DNA from: Streptococcus sp. 29892
GTDB taxonomy: Bacteria; Bacillota; Bacilli; Lactobacillales; Streptococcaceae
Direction of reading: 5' to 3'
Assembly (NCBI RefSeq): GCF_032594935.1
Contig: NZ_CP118734.1
Span: forward strand, 152,001-216,000
Length of the DNA: 64,000 nucleotides
Shown here: positions 1-8,516 of the stretch, piece after piece
Layout of the letters: each line of letters opens with the position of its first letter
Position numbering within the stretch: the stretch's first letter is position 1
Made by a program: the position numbers and the translations under genes
The notes under the pieces: model-generated
The model's database searches: none
What the model was told of the DNA's origin: nothing
The model's input: only the letters and a program-made list of their open reading frames with translations

Positions 1-1
1 T

Positions 2-1231
2 GATGAGCAGGTGGATAAGGTTTTATCAAACAAGGTGATGTTTGATGGTTCATCAATCGAAGGTTTTGTTCGTATCAATGAATCAGATATGTACCTATAT
101 CCAGATTTGAATACCTGGACAATCTTCCCTTGGGGTGATGAGAATGGTTCAGTAGCGGGCTTGATTTGTGATGTTTATACAACAGCAGGCGAGCCATTTG
201 CTGGTGATCCTCGTGGTAACTTGAAAAAAGCCCTTCGTCACATGGAAGAACTTGGATTTTCTTCTTTCAATTTGGGTCCTGAGCCAGAATTCTTCCTCTT
301 CAAGATGGATGAGCAAGGAAATCCAACCCTGGAAGTGAACGATAAGGGTGGATACTTTGACCTTGCTCCGACGGATTTGGCTGATAATACTCGTCGTGAG
401 ATCGTTAATGTCTTGACGCAAATGGGCTTTGAAGTAGAAGCTAGTCACCATGAATGTGCTGTTGGTCAGCATGAGATTGATTTCAAATACGATGATGTTT
501 TGAGTGCTTGTGATAAGATTCAGCTCTTCAAGTTGGTTGTTAAAACAATTGCCCGTAAACATGGTATGTATGCAACCTTTATGGCTAAGCCCAAATATGG
601 TATCGCTGGTTCAGGTATGCACTGTAATATGTCACTCTTTGACAAGGATGGCAACAATGCCTTCTTTGACCCAGAAGATCCTCGTGGCATGCAATTGTCA
701 GAAACAGCCTATCACTTCTTGGGTGGTTTGATCAAGCATGCTTACAACTATACTGCTATTACAAACCCAACTGTAAACTCCTACAAGCGTTTGGTTCCAG
801 GTTTTGAAGCTCCTGTTTACATCGCTTGGGCTGGTAAAAACCGTTCTCCATTGGTTCGTGTTCCAGCTTCTCGTGGTATGGGAACTCGTTTGGAATTGCG
901 CTCAGTTGACCCAACTGCTAACCCATATTTAGCAATGGCCGTGCTTTTAGAAGTAGGTCTAGAGGGTGTTGAGAACAAGATTGAGGCACCAGCACCTGTT
1001 GAAACAAATATCTATGCAATGTCTGATGAGGAACGCCGTGAAGCTGGTATTACAGACCTACCATCAACTCTTCACAATGCTTTGAAGGCACTTCGTAAGG
1101 ATGAGGTAGTTCGTGCAGCCCTGGGCGAACATATCTACACTAACTTTGTAGAAGCTAAGAAAATCGAGTGGGCAAGCTACGCAACCTACGTTTCTCAATG
1201 GGAAATCGACAACTATTTGGATATGTATTAA
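2..1231 (+). CDS. glnA: Glutamine synthetase, type I (5'-truncated by window edge)
   Basis: Catalyses ATP-dependent joining of ammonia to glutamate; it acts in the cytoplasm as a dodecamer. The frame is open from base 2, so the true start lies upstream; 409 residues are visible of roughly 445 expected for the Gram-positive GSI-alpha type. Visible family motifs in order are FDGSSIEGF near the start, GPEPEFFLF (glutamate-binding region), [24 protein letters not shown] (ATP and ammonia site), the flap [13 protein letters not shown] and [13 protein letters not shown]. In streptococci glnA usually follows glnR and is GlnR-repressed; that part is outside the window. A strong hairpin terminator follows the stop codon directly. 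Identification is very secure. Confidence 0.97.
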   Translation, partial: DEQVDKVLSNKVMFDGSSIEGFVRINESDMYLYPDLNTWTIFPWGDENGSVAGLICDVYTTAGEPFAGDPRGNLKKALRHMEELGFSSFNLGPEPEFFLFKMDEQGNPTLEVNDKGGYFDLAPTDLADNTRREIVNVLTQMGFEVEASHHECAVGQHEIDFKYDDVLSACDKIQLFKLVVKTIARKHGMYATFMAKPKYGIAGSGMHCNMSLFDKDGNNAFFDPEDPRGMQLSETAYHFLGGLIKHAYNYTAITNPTVNSYKRLVPGFEAPVYIAWAGKNRSPLVRVPASRGMGTRLELRSVDPTANPYLAMAVLLEVGLEGVENKIEAPAPVETNIYAMSDEERREAGITDLPSTLHNALKALRKDEVVRAALGEHIYTNFVEAKKIEWASYATYVSQWEIDNYLDMY

Positions 1232-1257
1232 AAAAATGGTCCGGTGGACCATTTTTT
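1231..1257 (+). terminator. Terminator of glnA
   Basis: A perfect 12-bp stem (1231-1242 pairing with 1246-1257) with a three-base loop ends in a T6 run. It starts on the last base of the glnA stop codon. Confidence 0.9.
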
Positions 1258-1284
1258 CACGAGCCGAGAAACTGGAAAGCGAGT

Positions 1285-1306
1285 AGGACCCCGACGGGTC
1301 CTTTGT
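1285..1306 (+). terminator. Possible second hairpin between glnA and the GNAT gene
   Basis: AGGACCC (1285-1291) pairs with GGGTCCT (1296-1302) around a CGAC loop and is followed by a short T-rich stretch. It could be a backup terminator or part of a leader. The weak T-tract keeps confidence low. Confidence 0.3.
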
Positions 1307-1363
1307 TCACGGGCTTGAAAAAGACTACCCTTATATAGATAAAAAAAATTGGAGGCGATGTGG

Positions 1364-1756
1364 ATGGATGAATTTGTAAAAGCTGTATTTGATGAACAGT
1401 ATAGAGCGGTTTTTGGAGAAGGGCAAGACCTTGCTCCTAGTCAGCAGGAAATTGTTTTGGTAGAAGAGGAAGCAGGTCAATTAGTAGCTGTCTTGCAGGC
1501 CCAGCAGACCTTGGAAACGATTCATGTAAAGGCTTTGGTGGTTGTCAGACACAAGCAAGGTCAAGGATTGGGGAGGCGTTTGCTGATTCGTTTGGAAAAT
1601 GAAGCTAGACAAAATGGAGTAAAGAGTATCACACTGTCAACTAAGTCCTATCAGGCTAAGGATTTTTATCTGAAGGCTGGATATTCTATTTATGCTCATC
1701 TAACAGATGTGCCGAAAAAAGGAATTTCCAAATATCATTTTATCAAGTGGTTGTAA
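1364..1756 (+). CDS. GNAT family N-acetyltransferase
   Basis: A 130-residue acetyl-CoA-dependent acyltransferase of unknown substrate. The acetyl-CoA loop motif is visible as RHKQGQGLGRRLL near the middle, followed by the helix/strand pattern ENEARQNGVKSITLSTKS and a C-terminal KDFYLKAGY segment typical of GNAT folds. I chose ATG 1364 because GGAGG at 1351-1355 sits 8 bases before it; upstream in-frame TTG 1349 and ATG 1358 overlap or crowd that ribosome site. It stands alone between the glnA terminator and a bidirectional terminator shared with the convergent rnjA. Confidence 0.85.
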   Translation: MDEFVKAVFDEQYRAVFGEGQDLAPSQQEIVLVEEEAGQLVAVLQAQQTLETIHVKALVVVRHKQGQGLGRRLLIRLENEARQNGVKSITLSTKSYQAKDFYLKAGYSIYAHLTDVPKKGISKYHFIKWL

Positions 1757-1780
1757 GGTATTCCTATTGGAAAACAAGTG

Positions 1781-1815
1781 AAGCCTCGGCAGTTGCCGAG
1801 GCTTCTTCTTTCTTA
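1781..1815. terminator. Bidirectional terminator between GNAT gene and rnjA
   Basis: AAGCCTCGGC (1781-1790) pairs perfectly with 1795-1804 around AGTT. It is T-rich on the plus-strand exit side and serves two convergent genes. Confidence 0.85.
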
Positions 1816-3492
1816 GTGATCAGGCGTTAAAATCATTGGAATGATGATTGGTTCACGCTCTGTTTTTTCGTATAGGAATGGTCGTAGGGCATTGACGATG
1901 GCGCCATTGACCGTTTGGATATTGGCATCTTTGTTGCGCATGGCGATGCGGATAGCGTTGAAGAGAACGCGTTGGCTTTCGCGGATCAAGTCACCAGATT
2001 CGCGCATATAGATGAAGCCTCGGCTGAGGATATCTGGTCCTGCCAGAATCATCTTGGACTTGAAGTCAACGGTTGCGACAGCAAGGACAACGCCGTCTTC
2101 TGAGAGGTCACGGCGGTCTTTGAGGACAGCTGCACCGATTTCACCAATACGGTTTCCATCCACGTAGATGTCTTGGGCATTGAACTTGCCAGCCAATCGC
2201 GCAGAATCCTTGGTCAGGGCTAGGACATCGCCGTTTTCCATGATGAAGATGTTGTCTTTTGGTACACCTGTATCCACTGCCAGACTGGCATGGATTTTTT
2301 GCATGCGGTATTCGCCATGGACAGGCATGAAGTATTTTGGCTTGATTAGGCGGAGCATGAGTTTTTGTTCTTGCTGGCCACCGTGTCCAGAGGTATGGAT
2401 GTTGTTAATCTTGCCGTGAATGACGTCAACTCCGGCTTCAATCAAGATATTGATGAGCTTGTTAACACCTGTGGTATTTCCCGGAATAGGACTAGACGAG
2501 AAGATGACCGTGTCGCCCGGCTGGAGTTGAACCTGACGATGAGTACCGTGGGCAATGCGAGATAGGGCAGCCATTGGCTCACCCTGGCTACCTGTACAGA
2601 GAATCATGATCTCGCTGGCAGGATATTCTTTGATCTCGTTTGGTTCGATAAAGGTGTCTTTTGGAACCTTGATGTAGCCGAGCTCGATACCATTGACGAT
2701 GGCCTTCTCCATAGAGCGTCCAAAGACAGCAATTTTGCGACCAGTCTTGACTGCAGCGTCAGCCGCCTGTTGCAGACGGAAGATGTTGGAGGCAAAGGAA
2801 GCAAAGATGATGCGTCCGTGGATGCCTTCAATCAGTTTCATGATGGACTGACCGACCACTTTTTCCGAGTTGGTAAAGGTTGGAACTTCGGCGTTGGTAG
2901 AGTCGGAAAGGAGGCAGAGAACGCCTTCTTCACCCAGGGCTGCCATGCGATGTAAGTCAGCTGGCTCACCAACAGGAGTGAAGTCGAACTTGAAGTCACC
3001 GGTACAGACGACTTTTCCTTGTGGGGTATCAATGACAATACCGAGTGGCTCTGGGATAGAGTGGGTGGTGCGGAAGAAGCTGACCTTGAGGTGCTTGAAG
3101 GTCAATTCAGTATTGTGGTTGATTTCATACAAGGTTGCATCACGAAGCAGTCCGTGTTCTTCCAGTTTTCCGCGAATAAGGGCGAGGGCCAAAGGACCTG
3201 CATAGATTGGGACATTGGCTTGCTTGAGCAAGAAGGGAATGCCTCCGATGTGGTCTTCGTGACCGTGGGTAATAACCAGACCTTTGACACGATCTAGATT
3301 TTCAACGATATAGGAGTAGTCAGGGATAACGTAGTCGATACCCAAAAGGTCATCTTCAGGGAACTTGATACCCGCATCGACGATGAGAATTTCATCCTTG
3401 TACTCGATACCGTAGGTGTTTTTCCCGATTTCTCCCAAACCACCGATGGCGAAAACGCCAACTTCATGAGGTTTTAGATTGACTGATGACAT
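1813..3492 (-). CDS. rnjA: Ribonuclease J1
   Basis: A 559-residue metallo-beta-lactamase/beta-CASP ribonuclease that processes and decays mRNA through 5'-to-3' exonuclease and endonuclease activity. The zinc-binding HGHEDH motif is at residues 76-81; TGDFKFD, HTSGHGG and PVHGEYR complete the catalytic core, followed by the C-terminal domain. Length matches the streptococcal J1 enzyme (about 560). The start ATG at 3492 lies 3 bases after the stop of rpoY, so the two are co-transcribed, an arrangement known in Bacillus and streptococci. J1 is preferred over J2 because of the rpoY partnership and the overall sequence. Confidence 0.95.
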   Translation of the reverse strand: MSSVNLKPHEVGVFAIGGLGEIGKNTYGIEYKDEILIVDAGIKFPEDDLLGIDYVIPDYSYIVENLDRVKGLVITHGHEDHIGGIPFLLKQANVPIYAGPLALALIRGKLEEHGLLRDATLYEINHNTELTFKHLKVSFFRTTHSIPEPLGIVIDTPQGKVVCTGDFKFDFTPVGEPADLHRMAALGEEGVLCLLSDSTNAEVPTFTNSEKVVGQSIMKLIEGIHGRIIFASFASNIFRLQQAADAAVKTGRKIAVFGRSMEKAIVNGIELGYIKVPKDTFIEPNEIKEYPASEIMILCTGSQGEPMAALSRIAHGTHRQVQLQPGDTVIFSSSPIPGNTTGVNKLINILIEAGVDVIHGKINNIHTSGHGGQQEQKLMLRLIKPKYFMPVHGEYRMQKIHASLAVDTGVPKDNIFIMENGDVLALTKDSARLAGKFNAQDIYVDGNRIGEIGAAVLKDRRDLSEDGVVLAVATVDFKSKMILAGPDILSRGFIYMRESGDLIRESQRVLFNAIRIAMRNKDANIQTVNGAIVNALRPFLYEKTEREPIIIPMILTPDH

Positions 3493-3495
3493 AAA

Positions 3496-3726
3496 TTAGA
3501 ACTCCGTAAGTTTGAAATCTGCGTGCTCTTTTTCGTATTCGAGGTGTTTGTCAGAGAGTAGATCAACGAATTCAACGTTGTAGGCTGGGAATTTTGATTC
3601 AACCAATTCTTTGACTTTGATGCGACCTTCCAATTCAGAAGCTGCGTCAACTTCTACATAGAGGGCTTGTGTCTGCTCACGGCGTGGGCTAACTTTTGTT
3701 TCTTGGTAAAATACTTTATAAATCAT
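3496..3726 (-). CDS. rpoY: RNA polymerase epsilon subunit (RpoY, DUF1447)
   Basis: A 76-residue small auxiliary subunit of Firmicutes RNA polymerase. The protein starts [11 protein letters not shown] and carries the conserved [10 protein letters not shown] and [14 protein letters not shown] segments of the family. An in-frame upstream codon would add 11 residues, but the family begins at MIYKVF, so ATG 3724-3726 is chosen; an AAAGGA ribosome site lies about 11 bases upstream. It is first in a two-gene operon with rnjA and has its own promoter at 3852-3880. Confidence 0.93.
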   Translation of the reverse strand: MIYKVFYQETKVSPRREQTQALYVEVDAASELEGRIKVKELVESKFPAYNVEFVDLLSDKHLEYEKEHADFKLTEF

Positions 3727-3851
3727 GTGTAGTATAGTTCCTTTCTTTTTGACTGGCAACTATGAAAAAAGCCCCAAACAGCTATTCTGCTTGGTATTAT
3801 CTATTCAATTTTCTCGAGTTGTCAATTTATTCAGTCTAAATGTTACTCTTC

Positions 3852-3880
3852 ATTATACCATAAAATATGCTGATGGTAAA
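3852..3880 (-). promoter_or_regulatory. Promoter of rpoY-rnjA
   Basis: On the minus strand a -35-like TTTACC (3875-3880) is separated by 17 bases from a perfect TATAAT (3852-3857), about 125 bases before the rpoY start. Confidence 0.7.
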
Positions 3881-3955
3881 AGGGTTTGGTAGGAAAATGG
3901 AAAAGTGTCATGATTTTCAGAAACAAGTAGGGAATAAATGGATAAATGAGCGAAA

Positions 3956-3984
3956 TTGACAAATATATATCTGTATAGTATAAT
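3956..3984 (+). promoter_or_regulatory. Consensus sigma-70 promoter of the rgg gene
   Basis: Perfect TTGACA (3956-3961), 17-base spacer and perfect TATAAT (3979-3984), 40 bases before the rgg start codon. Such a perfect promoter suggests steady regulator expression. Confidence 0.85.
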
Positions 3985-4024
3985 AAATGTGAGCGATATC
4001 ATCCAGTGAGAAAGGAGGTAATTT

Positions 4025-4915
4025 ATGGATGCAGTACCACAAATAGGATTGGGAGAATTTTACAGGGAACTCCGTCGTTCTCGCTTGGTCAAGCAAAAGG
4101 ATGTTGTCGGTGGAGACTTTACAGCAGCTCAATTGTCACGCTTTGAGTCTGGAAAATCTATGTTGGCAGCGGATAAGTTGATTGTGGCTGTCGAAGGTAT
4201 CAACATGACCATGGAGGAATTCACCTACAAATATCATGGCTACAAGGAAGCGCCCCATATTGAGCTAGCAAATCTGATTTCAGATTTGTATTACCGACAG
4301 GATAGGGATGGGCTAGAGGCTTTGTTGGAGTCAGACCTCTTGAATGCTGAGGGAAATCTCTATGCTAGGTTAAATGGAATTGTCATCAAGGTGGCGCTGG
4401 CTGCCTTAGATGGTCAATCTGATTTTGACGATGAGGATAGAGAGTTTCTCTCAGATTATCTCTTTGCCATTGAGGAGTGGACCAGTTTTGAGTTGTATTT
4501 GTTTTTGAATGCGCAAATGTTGTTGAATGACGAATTGATTATTGTTTTGATTTTAGAATTAAAAAACAAATCTCATCATTATCGGAATTTGAGAAAAAAT
4601 AAACAATATTTAAAAGAAATTCTGATAAACTCAATAACTGAAATGATAGAACGTGGGCGGTATGTTTATGCCGAACAATTACTATGTGATCTAGAATCAA
4701 TCTCTGAAGTTTGTGATGCATTAGAACATATTTTTATTAACTATTTTAGGTTATGTTTGAAGTTCCTTCGAACAGAAGGAACGGAAACGAGTAAAAAGAA
4801 AATAGAGGCCTTTATAGCCTCTGTTGGGGTGGTTACAAATGAGAAGTTAGTTTCTCTGCTGGAACGACACTATAGACGGCAGTGTCTTCGTTTGGAGTGT
4901 GTTCTTGAGGAGTAG
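4025..4915 (+). CDS. Rgg/GadR/MutR family transcriptional regulator
   Basis: A 296-residue regulator with an N-terminal XRE-type helix-turn-helix (about residues 8-63; AAQLSRFESGKSMLAADKL is typical of Rgg) and an all-helical C-terminal repeat region that in this family binds short secreted peptides. Start ATG 4025 follows AAAGGAGG. The first third has normal base composition, but about 4540-4790 is very AT-rich with many Lys, Asn and Ile codons, suggesting the peptide-sensing half was exchanged. A short hydrophobic ORF runs convergently over its 3' end (4833-4979) and is a candidate cognate pheromone gene. The target genes are unknown; the neighbouring lipoprotein gene is one possibility. 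Confidence 0.85.
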   Translation: MDAVPQIGLGEFYRELRRSRLVKQKDVVGGDFTAAQLSRFESGKSMLAADKLIVAVEGINMTMEEFTYKYHGYKEAPHIELANLISDLYYRQDRDGLEALLESDLLNAEGNLYARLNGIVIKVALAALDGQSDFDDEDREFLSDYLFAIEEWTSFELYLFLNAQMLLNDELIIVLILELKNKSHHYRNLRKNKQYLKEILINSITEMIERGRYVYAEQLLCDLESISEVCDALEHIFINYFRLCLKFLRTEGTETSKKKIEAFIASVGVVTNEKLVSLLERHYRRQCLRLECVLEE

Positions 4916-4979
4916 GACGTATAATAATTGGAATTACGATTAAAGTACAGATAATCAGTGAGACTATTTTATGGTTCAT
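4833..4979 (-). CDS. Candidate short hydrophobic peptide gene, convergent with rgg
   Basis: Forty-eight codons read MNHKIVSLIICTLIVIPIII and then a polar tail with PTPQEHTPNED. A positively charged start, a 15-residue hydrophobic core and a polar C-terminus fit an exported peptide precursor. It overlaps the rgg 3' end by 83 bases in the opposite direction, the layout described for one group of Rgg/SHP pairs. A TATAAT lies about 30 bases upstream on the minus strand. Against it: it is longer than usual SHP precursors (about 20-35), the ribosome site is weak, and part of the tail is simply antisense to rgg. Treat as a hypothesis. Confidence 0.3.
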   Translation of the reverse strand: MNHKIVSLIICTLIVIPIIIRPTPQEHTPNEDTAVYSVVPAEKLTSHL

Positions 4980-5161
4980 AGTTTCGTATCTCGTTTTTGA
5001 TTTTATTATAACTAATTTTTATTGTATTTTGATTAACTTGAAAATATGTAATTTTATAAAAATAATCTTGTAAATTTGTAAGTTGACTCGATGGTAGATG
5101 TATATCTGATAAAATTGGAATATGGAAAATGTTTTAAAATAAAAATAGGAGGTACAATACC

Positions 5162-5563
5162 ATGAAAAAAATATTTGTTTCAATACTGTGCTGTACTTGT
5201 ATCCTAACAGCCTGTACTAAAGTACAAGAAAGTGTAAATACAGGTACGAGTCAATCTAGTCAGACTAGTGCTAGTCAGCAGAAATCAACTGGGACTAGCG
5301 AAACTAAGCAAAGTGGGCAGTCGGCATCATCAAGCACTAATACAAATTCGAGCACCTCAACGACTACCGAAAGTAGCTCTCAAATGGCAGCAAGTTCAGA
5401 GGAACAAGTGGCTTCTAGCAATAGCGAAATTAAGGAAACAGAACTTCAAACAGCAACGGACACTGGCCAGACTACTGTTTCAAGTAGAACTACAATTGAT
5501 ATTGATGCCATTTCTAATGGAGATTATTCCAGTGTTGCAGGGACTTGGGCAATACATCCATGA
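5162..5563 (+). pseudogene. Lipoprotein gene, 5' part, interrupted by IS110-family element
   Basis: Codes for a lipoprotein signal peptide with lipobox LTAC (lipidated Cys at residue 19), then a long Ser/Thr/Gln-rich linker of about 80 residues, then DIDAISNGDYSSVAGTW, the start of a globular domain seen in streptococcal lipoproteins. The reading frame then runs into the insertion element and stops after four foreign codons. The domain continues after the element at about 7016-7294. The gene has a good AGGAGG site before ATG 5162. Surface location by lipid anchoring is predicted for the intact protein; the present product is only linker and probably nonfunctional. Architecture resembles the intact lipoprotein at 32588-33301. 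Confidence 0.8.
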
Positions 5564-5579
5564 TGGCTCCGCCCTCACC

Positions 5580-5780
5580 CACAGAATAATGAAAACGAAC
5601 ATAAAGCCCTCACTAGGTGTATAATCTTAGTGAGGGCTTTGTGGTTGACGACTTAATGATTCTAATAATCGAGGGCAAAACTGATCCACTCTACTGACGA
5701 GCACCCCAAAATATGCGATAGGCATGAGTATAAAAATACGACAAAAATTCGGTAGATAAGCTCTCTAATTTTTAGAAGGA
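5580..5780 (+). ncRNA. Candidate bridge RNA region of the IS110 element
   Basis: In the IS110 group the long noncoding left end encodes a structured bridge RNA that guides target and donor choice. This element has its long noncoding stretch on the left, so the RNA should lie here. A perfect 13-bp stem with a 12-base loop (5603-5640) is the clearest structure. Boundaries are guesses; fold prediction and comparison of several insertion copies would be needed. Confidence 0.35.
5603..5640 (+). repeat. 13-bp inverted repeat in IS left end
   Basis: AAAGCCCTCACTA (5603-5615) pairs perfectly with 5628-5640 around GGTGTATAATCT. It may be a bridge RNA stem-loop or a terminator that shields the transposase from host transcription. 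Confidence 0.75.
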
Positions 5781-5790
5781 GGGAATTATC

Positions 5791-6963
5791 ATGGATGTTC
5801 TCTATCAATCTTGTGCAGGTATTGATGTCCATCAAGCCAATATCGTTGTCTGTATCCTACACGGACCACTCACCTCAACTCGTCCAAAGCGTGAGATGGC
5901 TACGTTTGATACAACGACTAAAGGCCTACGTGCTTGCCACGATTTTCTCAGTCAATTTCATGTGGAAGCTGTTGGTATGGAAAGTACAGGTGTTTATTGG
6001 CGACCTGTCTGGCATGCTCTATGTGATGACTTCAAGTTGATACTCGCTCAACCAGCCCACATGAAGGTTATTCCAGGTCAGAAAACCGACAAGAAGGATG
6101 CTCACTGGATTGCCAAATTAACACGAATTGGTCTGCTTCCTCGGAGTTTCGTTCCCGATGAAACCATTCAAGAATTGAGGGAGTTGACCAGACAACGAAA
6201 ACATTATGTGGAAAGTCGCAATCGAGAAACAAACCGTATCCATAAAATTCTTCAATCAGGTGGTATCAAGCTAACAACCTATATCGAAGATATAATGGGA
6301 CTATCTGGTCGCAATCTCCTTCAGCTACTGGTTGATGGGACGCCTATCACACCTCGCATTGTCCATCAATCAGTTTACACCAGCTTGAAGAAGAAAGTGC
6401 CGCAGCTTCTGGAAGCCTTGGATGGCTATTTTTCTGACCATCATCGCTTCATGTTAAAGCAATCCTTAGAGATTTATGATTTTTATCAGAAGCAGATTGA
6501 GTTGTTGGAAGAGCGAATTAATGTTTATCTATCACAATATGAAAACCATGTAGAAATATTGGATTCCATCCCAGGCATTGATGTCATTACAGCTTCTGTT
6601 ATCATTTCTGAGGTTGGTGTTGACATGAGTCAGTTTCCCACTGCTGGACATTTAGCTTCTTGGGCTGGACTTTGTCCAGGTAATAATGAGAGTGCTGGTA
6701 AAAAACGAAGTACTAAGATTCGACACGGAAATTCTTATTTGAAGAAATGTTTATGCCAAGCCGCTTTTGCTGTCAAAAAACAAAAAGGAAGTCCTTTAGC
6801 AGACCGATTTTATCAGATTCAAAGTCGGCGTGGTTCACAAAAAGCAACAATTGCACTCGCACATCAATTATTAAAAATAGCTTATATCCTCTTACAAGAG
6901 CAGATAACGTATCCTGAATTTTTAGCACAGAAAAAGACTACTAGGGACGAGCTAGTAGCCTAA
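5791..6963 (+). CDS. IS110-family transposase
   Basis: A 390-residue DEDD recombinase. The N-terminal DEDD domain shows D12 (AGIDVHQ), E64 (VGMESTGVYW), D100 and D103 (TDKKDAHWIAKL). A coiled helical linker follows, then the Transposase_20 domain from about residue 250 (LDSIPGIDVITA, WAGLCPGNNESAGKK, RHGNSYLKKCL). Length is normal, with no frameshift, so it appears functional. Start ATG 5791 follows GAAGGAGGG. It is the only gene of the element, which interrupts a lipoprotein gene. Confidence 0.95.
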   Translation: MDVLYQSCAGIDVHQANIVVCILHGPLTSTRPKREMATFDTTTKGLRACHDFLSQFHVEAVGMESTGVYWRPVWHALCDDFKLILAQPAHMKVIPGQKTDKKDAHWIAKLTRIGLLPRSFVPDETIQELRELTRQRKHYVESRNRETNRIHKILQSGGIKLTTYIEDIMGLSGRNLLQLLVDGTPITPRIVHQSVYTSLKKKVPQLLEALDGYFSDHHRFMLKQSLEIYDFYQKQIELLEERINVYLSQYENHVEILDSIPGIDVITASVIISEVGVDMSQFPTAGHLASWAGLCPGNNESAGKKRSTKIRHGNSYLKKCLCQAAFAVKKQKGSPLADRFYQIQSRRGSQKATIALAHQLLKIAYILLQEQITYPEFLAQKKTTRDELVA

Positions 6964-7015
6964 CATAAAAAATTTTTTCACTTTGATTATATCATAGGGA
7001 GGGAGTTTTTGCATT

Positions 7016-7294
7016 CTTTTGAGTTTTCGTATAAATAGTCGTGGAGAAGTATTGATCATAGAAAATGATGGGAAGGCTCGTTTTTCAGAATCCACAGAAG
7101 ATTCTATTCTCAGTGTTCAATCAATAAAAAACCAAGTTATCCATGCGGACATTGCTACTGGTCCATACTCCGCAGCTATGAAGATTATTCCAGCTGGAGA
7201 GGAAGATCCGTACTATGCAACTGTGGAGAACGTAGACCGTATTGCTATCGGTCATAGTATAGATATGTATGAATATCCTTTTTACCGCCAATAA
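7016..7294 (+). pseudogene. Lipoprotein gene, 3' part, downstream of IS110 element
   Basis: Open frame of about 90 residues with no start signal of its own, beginning SFRINSRGEVLIIENDG and ending ENVDRIAIGHSIDMYEYPFYRQ. It looks like the C-terminal beta-rich domain of the lipoprotein begun at 5162, with the GTW start on the other side of the insertion. It ends before a clear terminator. Possibly translated only as read-through from the element; no lipobox remains. Confidence 0.75.
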
Positions 7295-7303
7295 CCTATT
7301 TAC

Positions 7304-7329
7304 AAACCTCCTCATCGTAGGAGGTTTTT
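7304..7329 (+). terminator. Terminator after split lipoprotein gene
   Basis: AAACCTCCT (7304-7312) pairs with AGGAGGTTT (7319-7327), loop of six, then a T-run. Confidence 0.85.
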
Positions 7330-7335
7330 GATTAT

Positions 7336-7364
7336 TTGAAAAAAACTTCAATATAGCTTACAAT
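7336..7364 (+). promoter_or_regulatory. Promoter of tsaB-rimI-tsaD
   Basis: TTGAAA (7336-7341), 17-base spacer, TACAAT (7359-7364), 31 bases before tsaB. Confidence 0.75.
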
Positions 7365-7395
7365 AGGGAGTAGCATTGTACAGAAAGAGAAAATT

Positions 7396-8079
7396 ATGAA
7401 AATCCTAGCTTTAGATAGCTCTAACCAAGCCTTGTCGGTGGCCTTGGTGGAGGACGGTCGTTTGCAGGCGGAAACCCTGCTGGCCGTTAAGAAAAATCAT
7501 AGCATCAGCCTCATGCCTGTGGTCGATTTTTTGGTGGCACAGGTGGGCTGGACGCCCAAAGACCTGAATCGGATTGTGGTCGCTCAGGGGCCTGGCTCCT
7601 ACACGGGTCTGCGGGTGGCGGTGGCGACTGCCAAGACCCTGGCCTACACCCTCAAGATTGACTTGGTGGGGCTATCCAGTCTTCAGTCCCTGGTTCCGCC
7701 AAGCCTGACGGGTCTGGTGGTGCCCCTCATCGATGCCCGCCGTAACTGCGTCTATGCAGGTGTTTATGAAAATGGCAGAGCAGTCGAGGCAGACCGCTAC
7801 TGGTCTTTTGAAGACTTGCTTTCTAGCCTGGCTGGCAAGGAAAATATCACCTTTGTCGGAGAAGTAGAAAACTTTATGGAGCAAATCGAACAAGCTCTGC
7901 CGACTGCTCAGTATCAAGCCAGTCTGCCGTCTGCCTATCAATTGGCGGTAATTGGTCAAGACTTGCCAGCAGTAGATGTCACCAGCTTTGAGCCCAACTA
8001 TCTCAAGCGAGTCGAGGCAGAGGAGAACTGGCTCAAGGATAACAAAGCTGGCTCAGAAAGTTATATCAAACGTGTATGA
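7396..8079 (+). CDS. tsaB: tRNA t6A biosynthesis protein TsaB
   Basis: A 227-residue ASKHA-fold protein that partners TsaD and TsaE in making N6-threonylcarbamoyladenosine at position 37 of tRNAs reading ANN codons. The N-terminus MKILALDSSNQALSVAL and the segment VAQGPGSYTGLRV are hallmark TsaB motifs. Length is typical. Its stop overlaps the rimI start by four bases (ATGA), and tsaD follows, giving the widespread tsaB-rimI-tsaD operon. The ribosome site before ATG 7396 is weak (AGAAAGAG). Confidence 0.95.
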   Translation: MKILALDSSNQALSVALVEDGRLQAETLLAVKKNHSISLMPVVDFLVAQVGWTPKDLNRIVVAQGPGSYTGLRVAVATAKTLAYTLKIDLVGLSSLQSLVPPSLTGLVVPLIDARRNCVYAGVYENGRAVEADRYWSFEDLLSSLAGKENITFVGEVENFMEQIEQALPTAQYQASLPSAYQLAVIGQDLPAVDVTSFEPNYLKRVEAEENWLKDNKAGSESYIKRV

Positions 8080-8516
8080 TAGAGATTAAACACTACGATG
8101 GTCAGGCAAATCTGGCAGAGGCTGTTTTGGCAGTTATGCAGTCAGTCTATGAGCAATCTCCATGGACTCTGGAGCAGATTGCCTCCAGTATGGCTGGTCA
8201 GGACGAAGACTATTATCTGGCCTATGAGGGTCAGGAATTAGTTGGATTTTTGGCTGTTCAGACGGTGCTGGATGAGATGGAAATCTTGCAGATTGCTGTC
8301 AGGGCTGATTTTCAGAGGTTGGGAATCGCCAGTCAACTGATGGCTGCTGTGATGGACTGGGATGGGGACATCTTCCTCGAAGTGAGGGAGTCCAACAGTG
8401 CAGCTCAGGCCCTCTATACACGCCAGCATTTTACCAAAATAGGAAAACGAAAAGACTACTACCGCTATCCTGTCGAGGACGCGGTGATGATGAAGAGAGA
8501 ACGTGATGAAAGATAG
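8076..8516 (+). CDS. rimI: Ribosomal protein S18-alanine N-acetyltransferase
   Basis: A 146-residue GNAT enzyme that acetylates the N-terminal alanine of ribosomal protein S18. The acetyl-CoA motif appears as [14 protein letters not shown] and the family's C-terminal segment as [18 protein letters not shown]. The start overlaps tsaB by four bases and its end overlaps tsaD, so translation is coupled. Position between tsaB and tsaD strongly supports RimI over other GNATs. Confidence 0.92.
   Translation: MIEIKHYDGQANLAEAVLAVMQSVYEQSPWTLEQIASSMAGQDEDYYLAYEGQELVGFLAVQTVLDEMEILQIAVRADFQRLGIASQLMAAVMDWDGDIFLEVRESNSAAQALYTRQHFTKIGKRKDYYRYPVEDAVMMKRERDER

Larger units (their letters stand above)
5554..7015 (+). 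mobile_element. IS110-family insertion sequence (ends approximate)
   Basis: A single transposase gene with about 235 bases of noncoding DNA before it and about 50 after it sits inside a lipoprotein gene. No terminal inverted repeats or target duplication are visible, as expected for the IS110 family. Host codons resume as SFRINSRGEV after 7018. Exact ends cannot be fixed here; the CT dinucleotides near 5548 and 7016 are candidate cores but joining them leaves the host frame off by one, so a few host bases may have been lost or the true ends differ. Confidence 0.85.

Noticed and set aside
1285..1340. Possible riboswitch or T-box before the GNAT gene
   Set aside because: Only one short hairpin is visible, with no specifier loop or T-box motif.
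8503..8505. GTG start for tsaD
   Set aside because: The adjacent ATG gives the conserved N-terminus [12 protein letters not shown].
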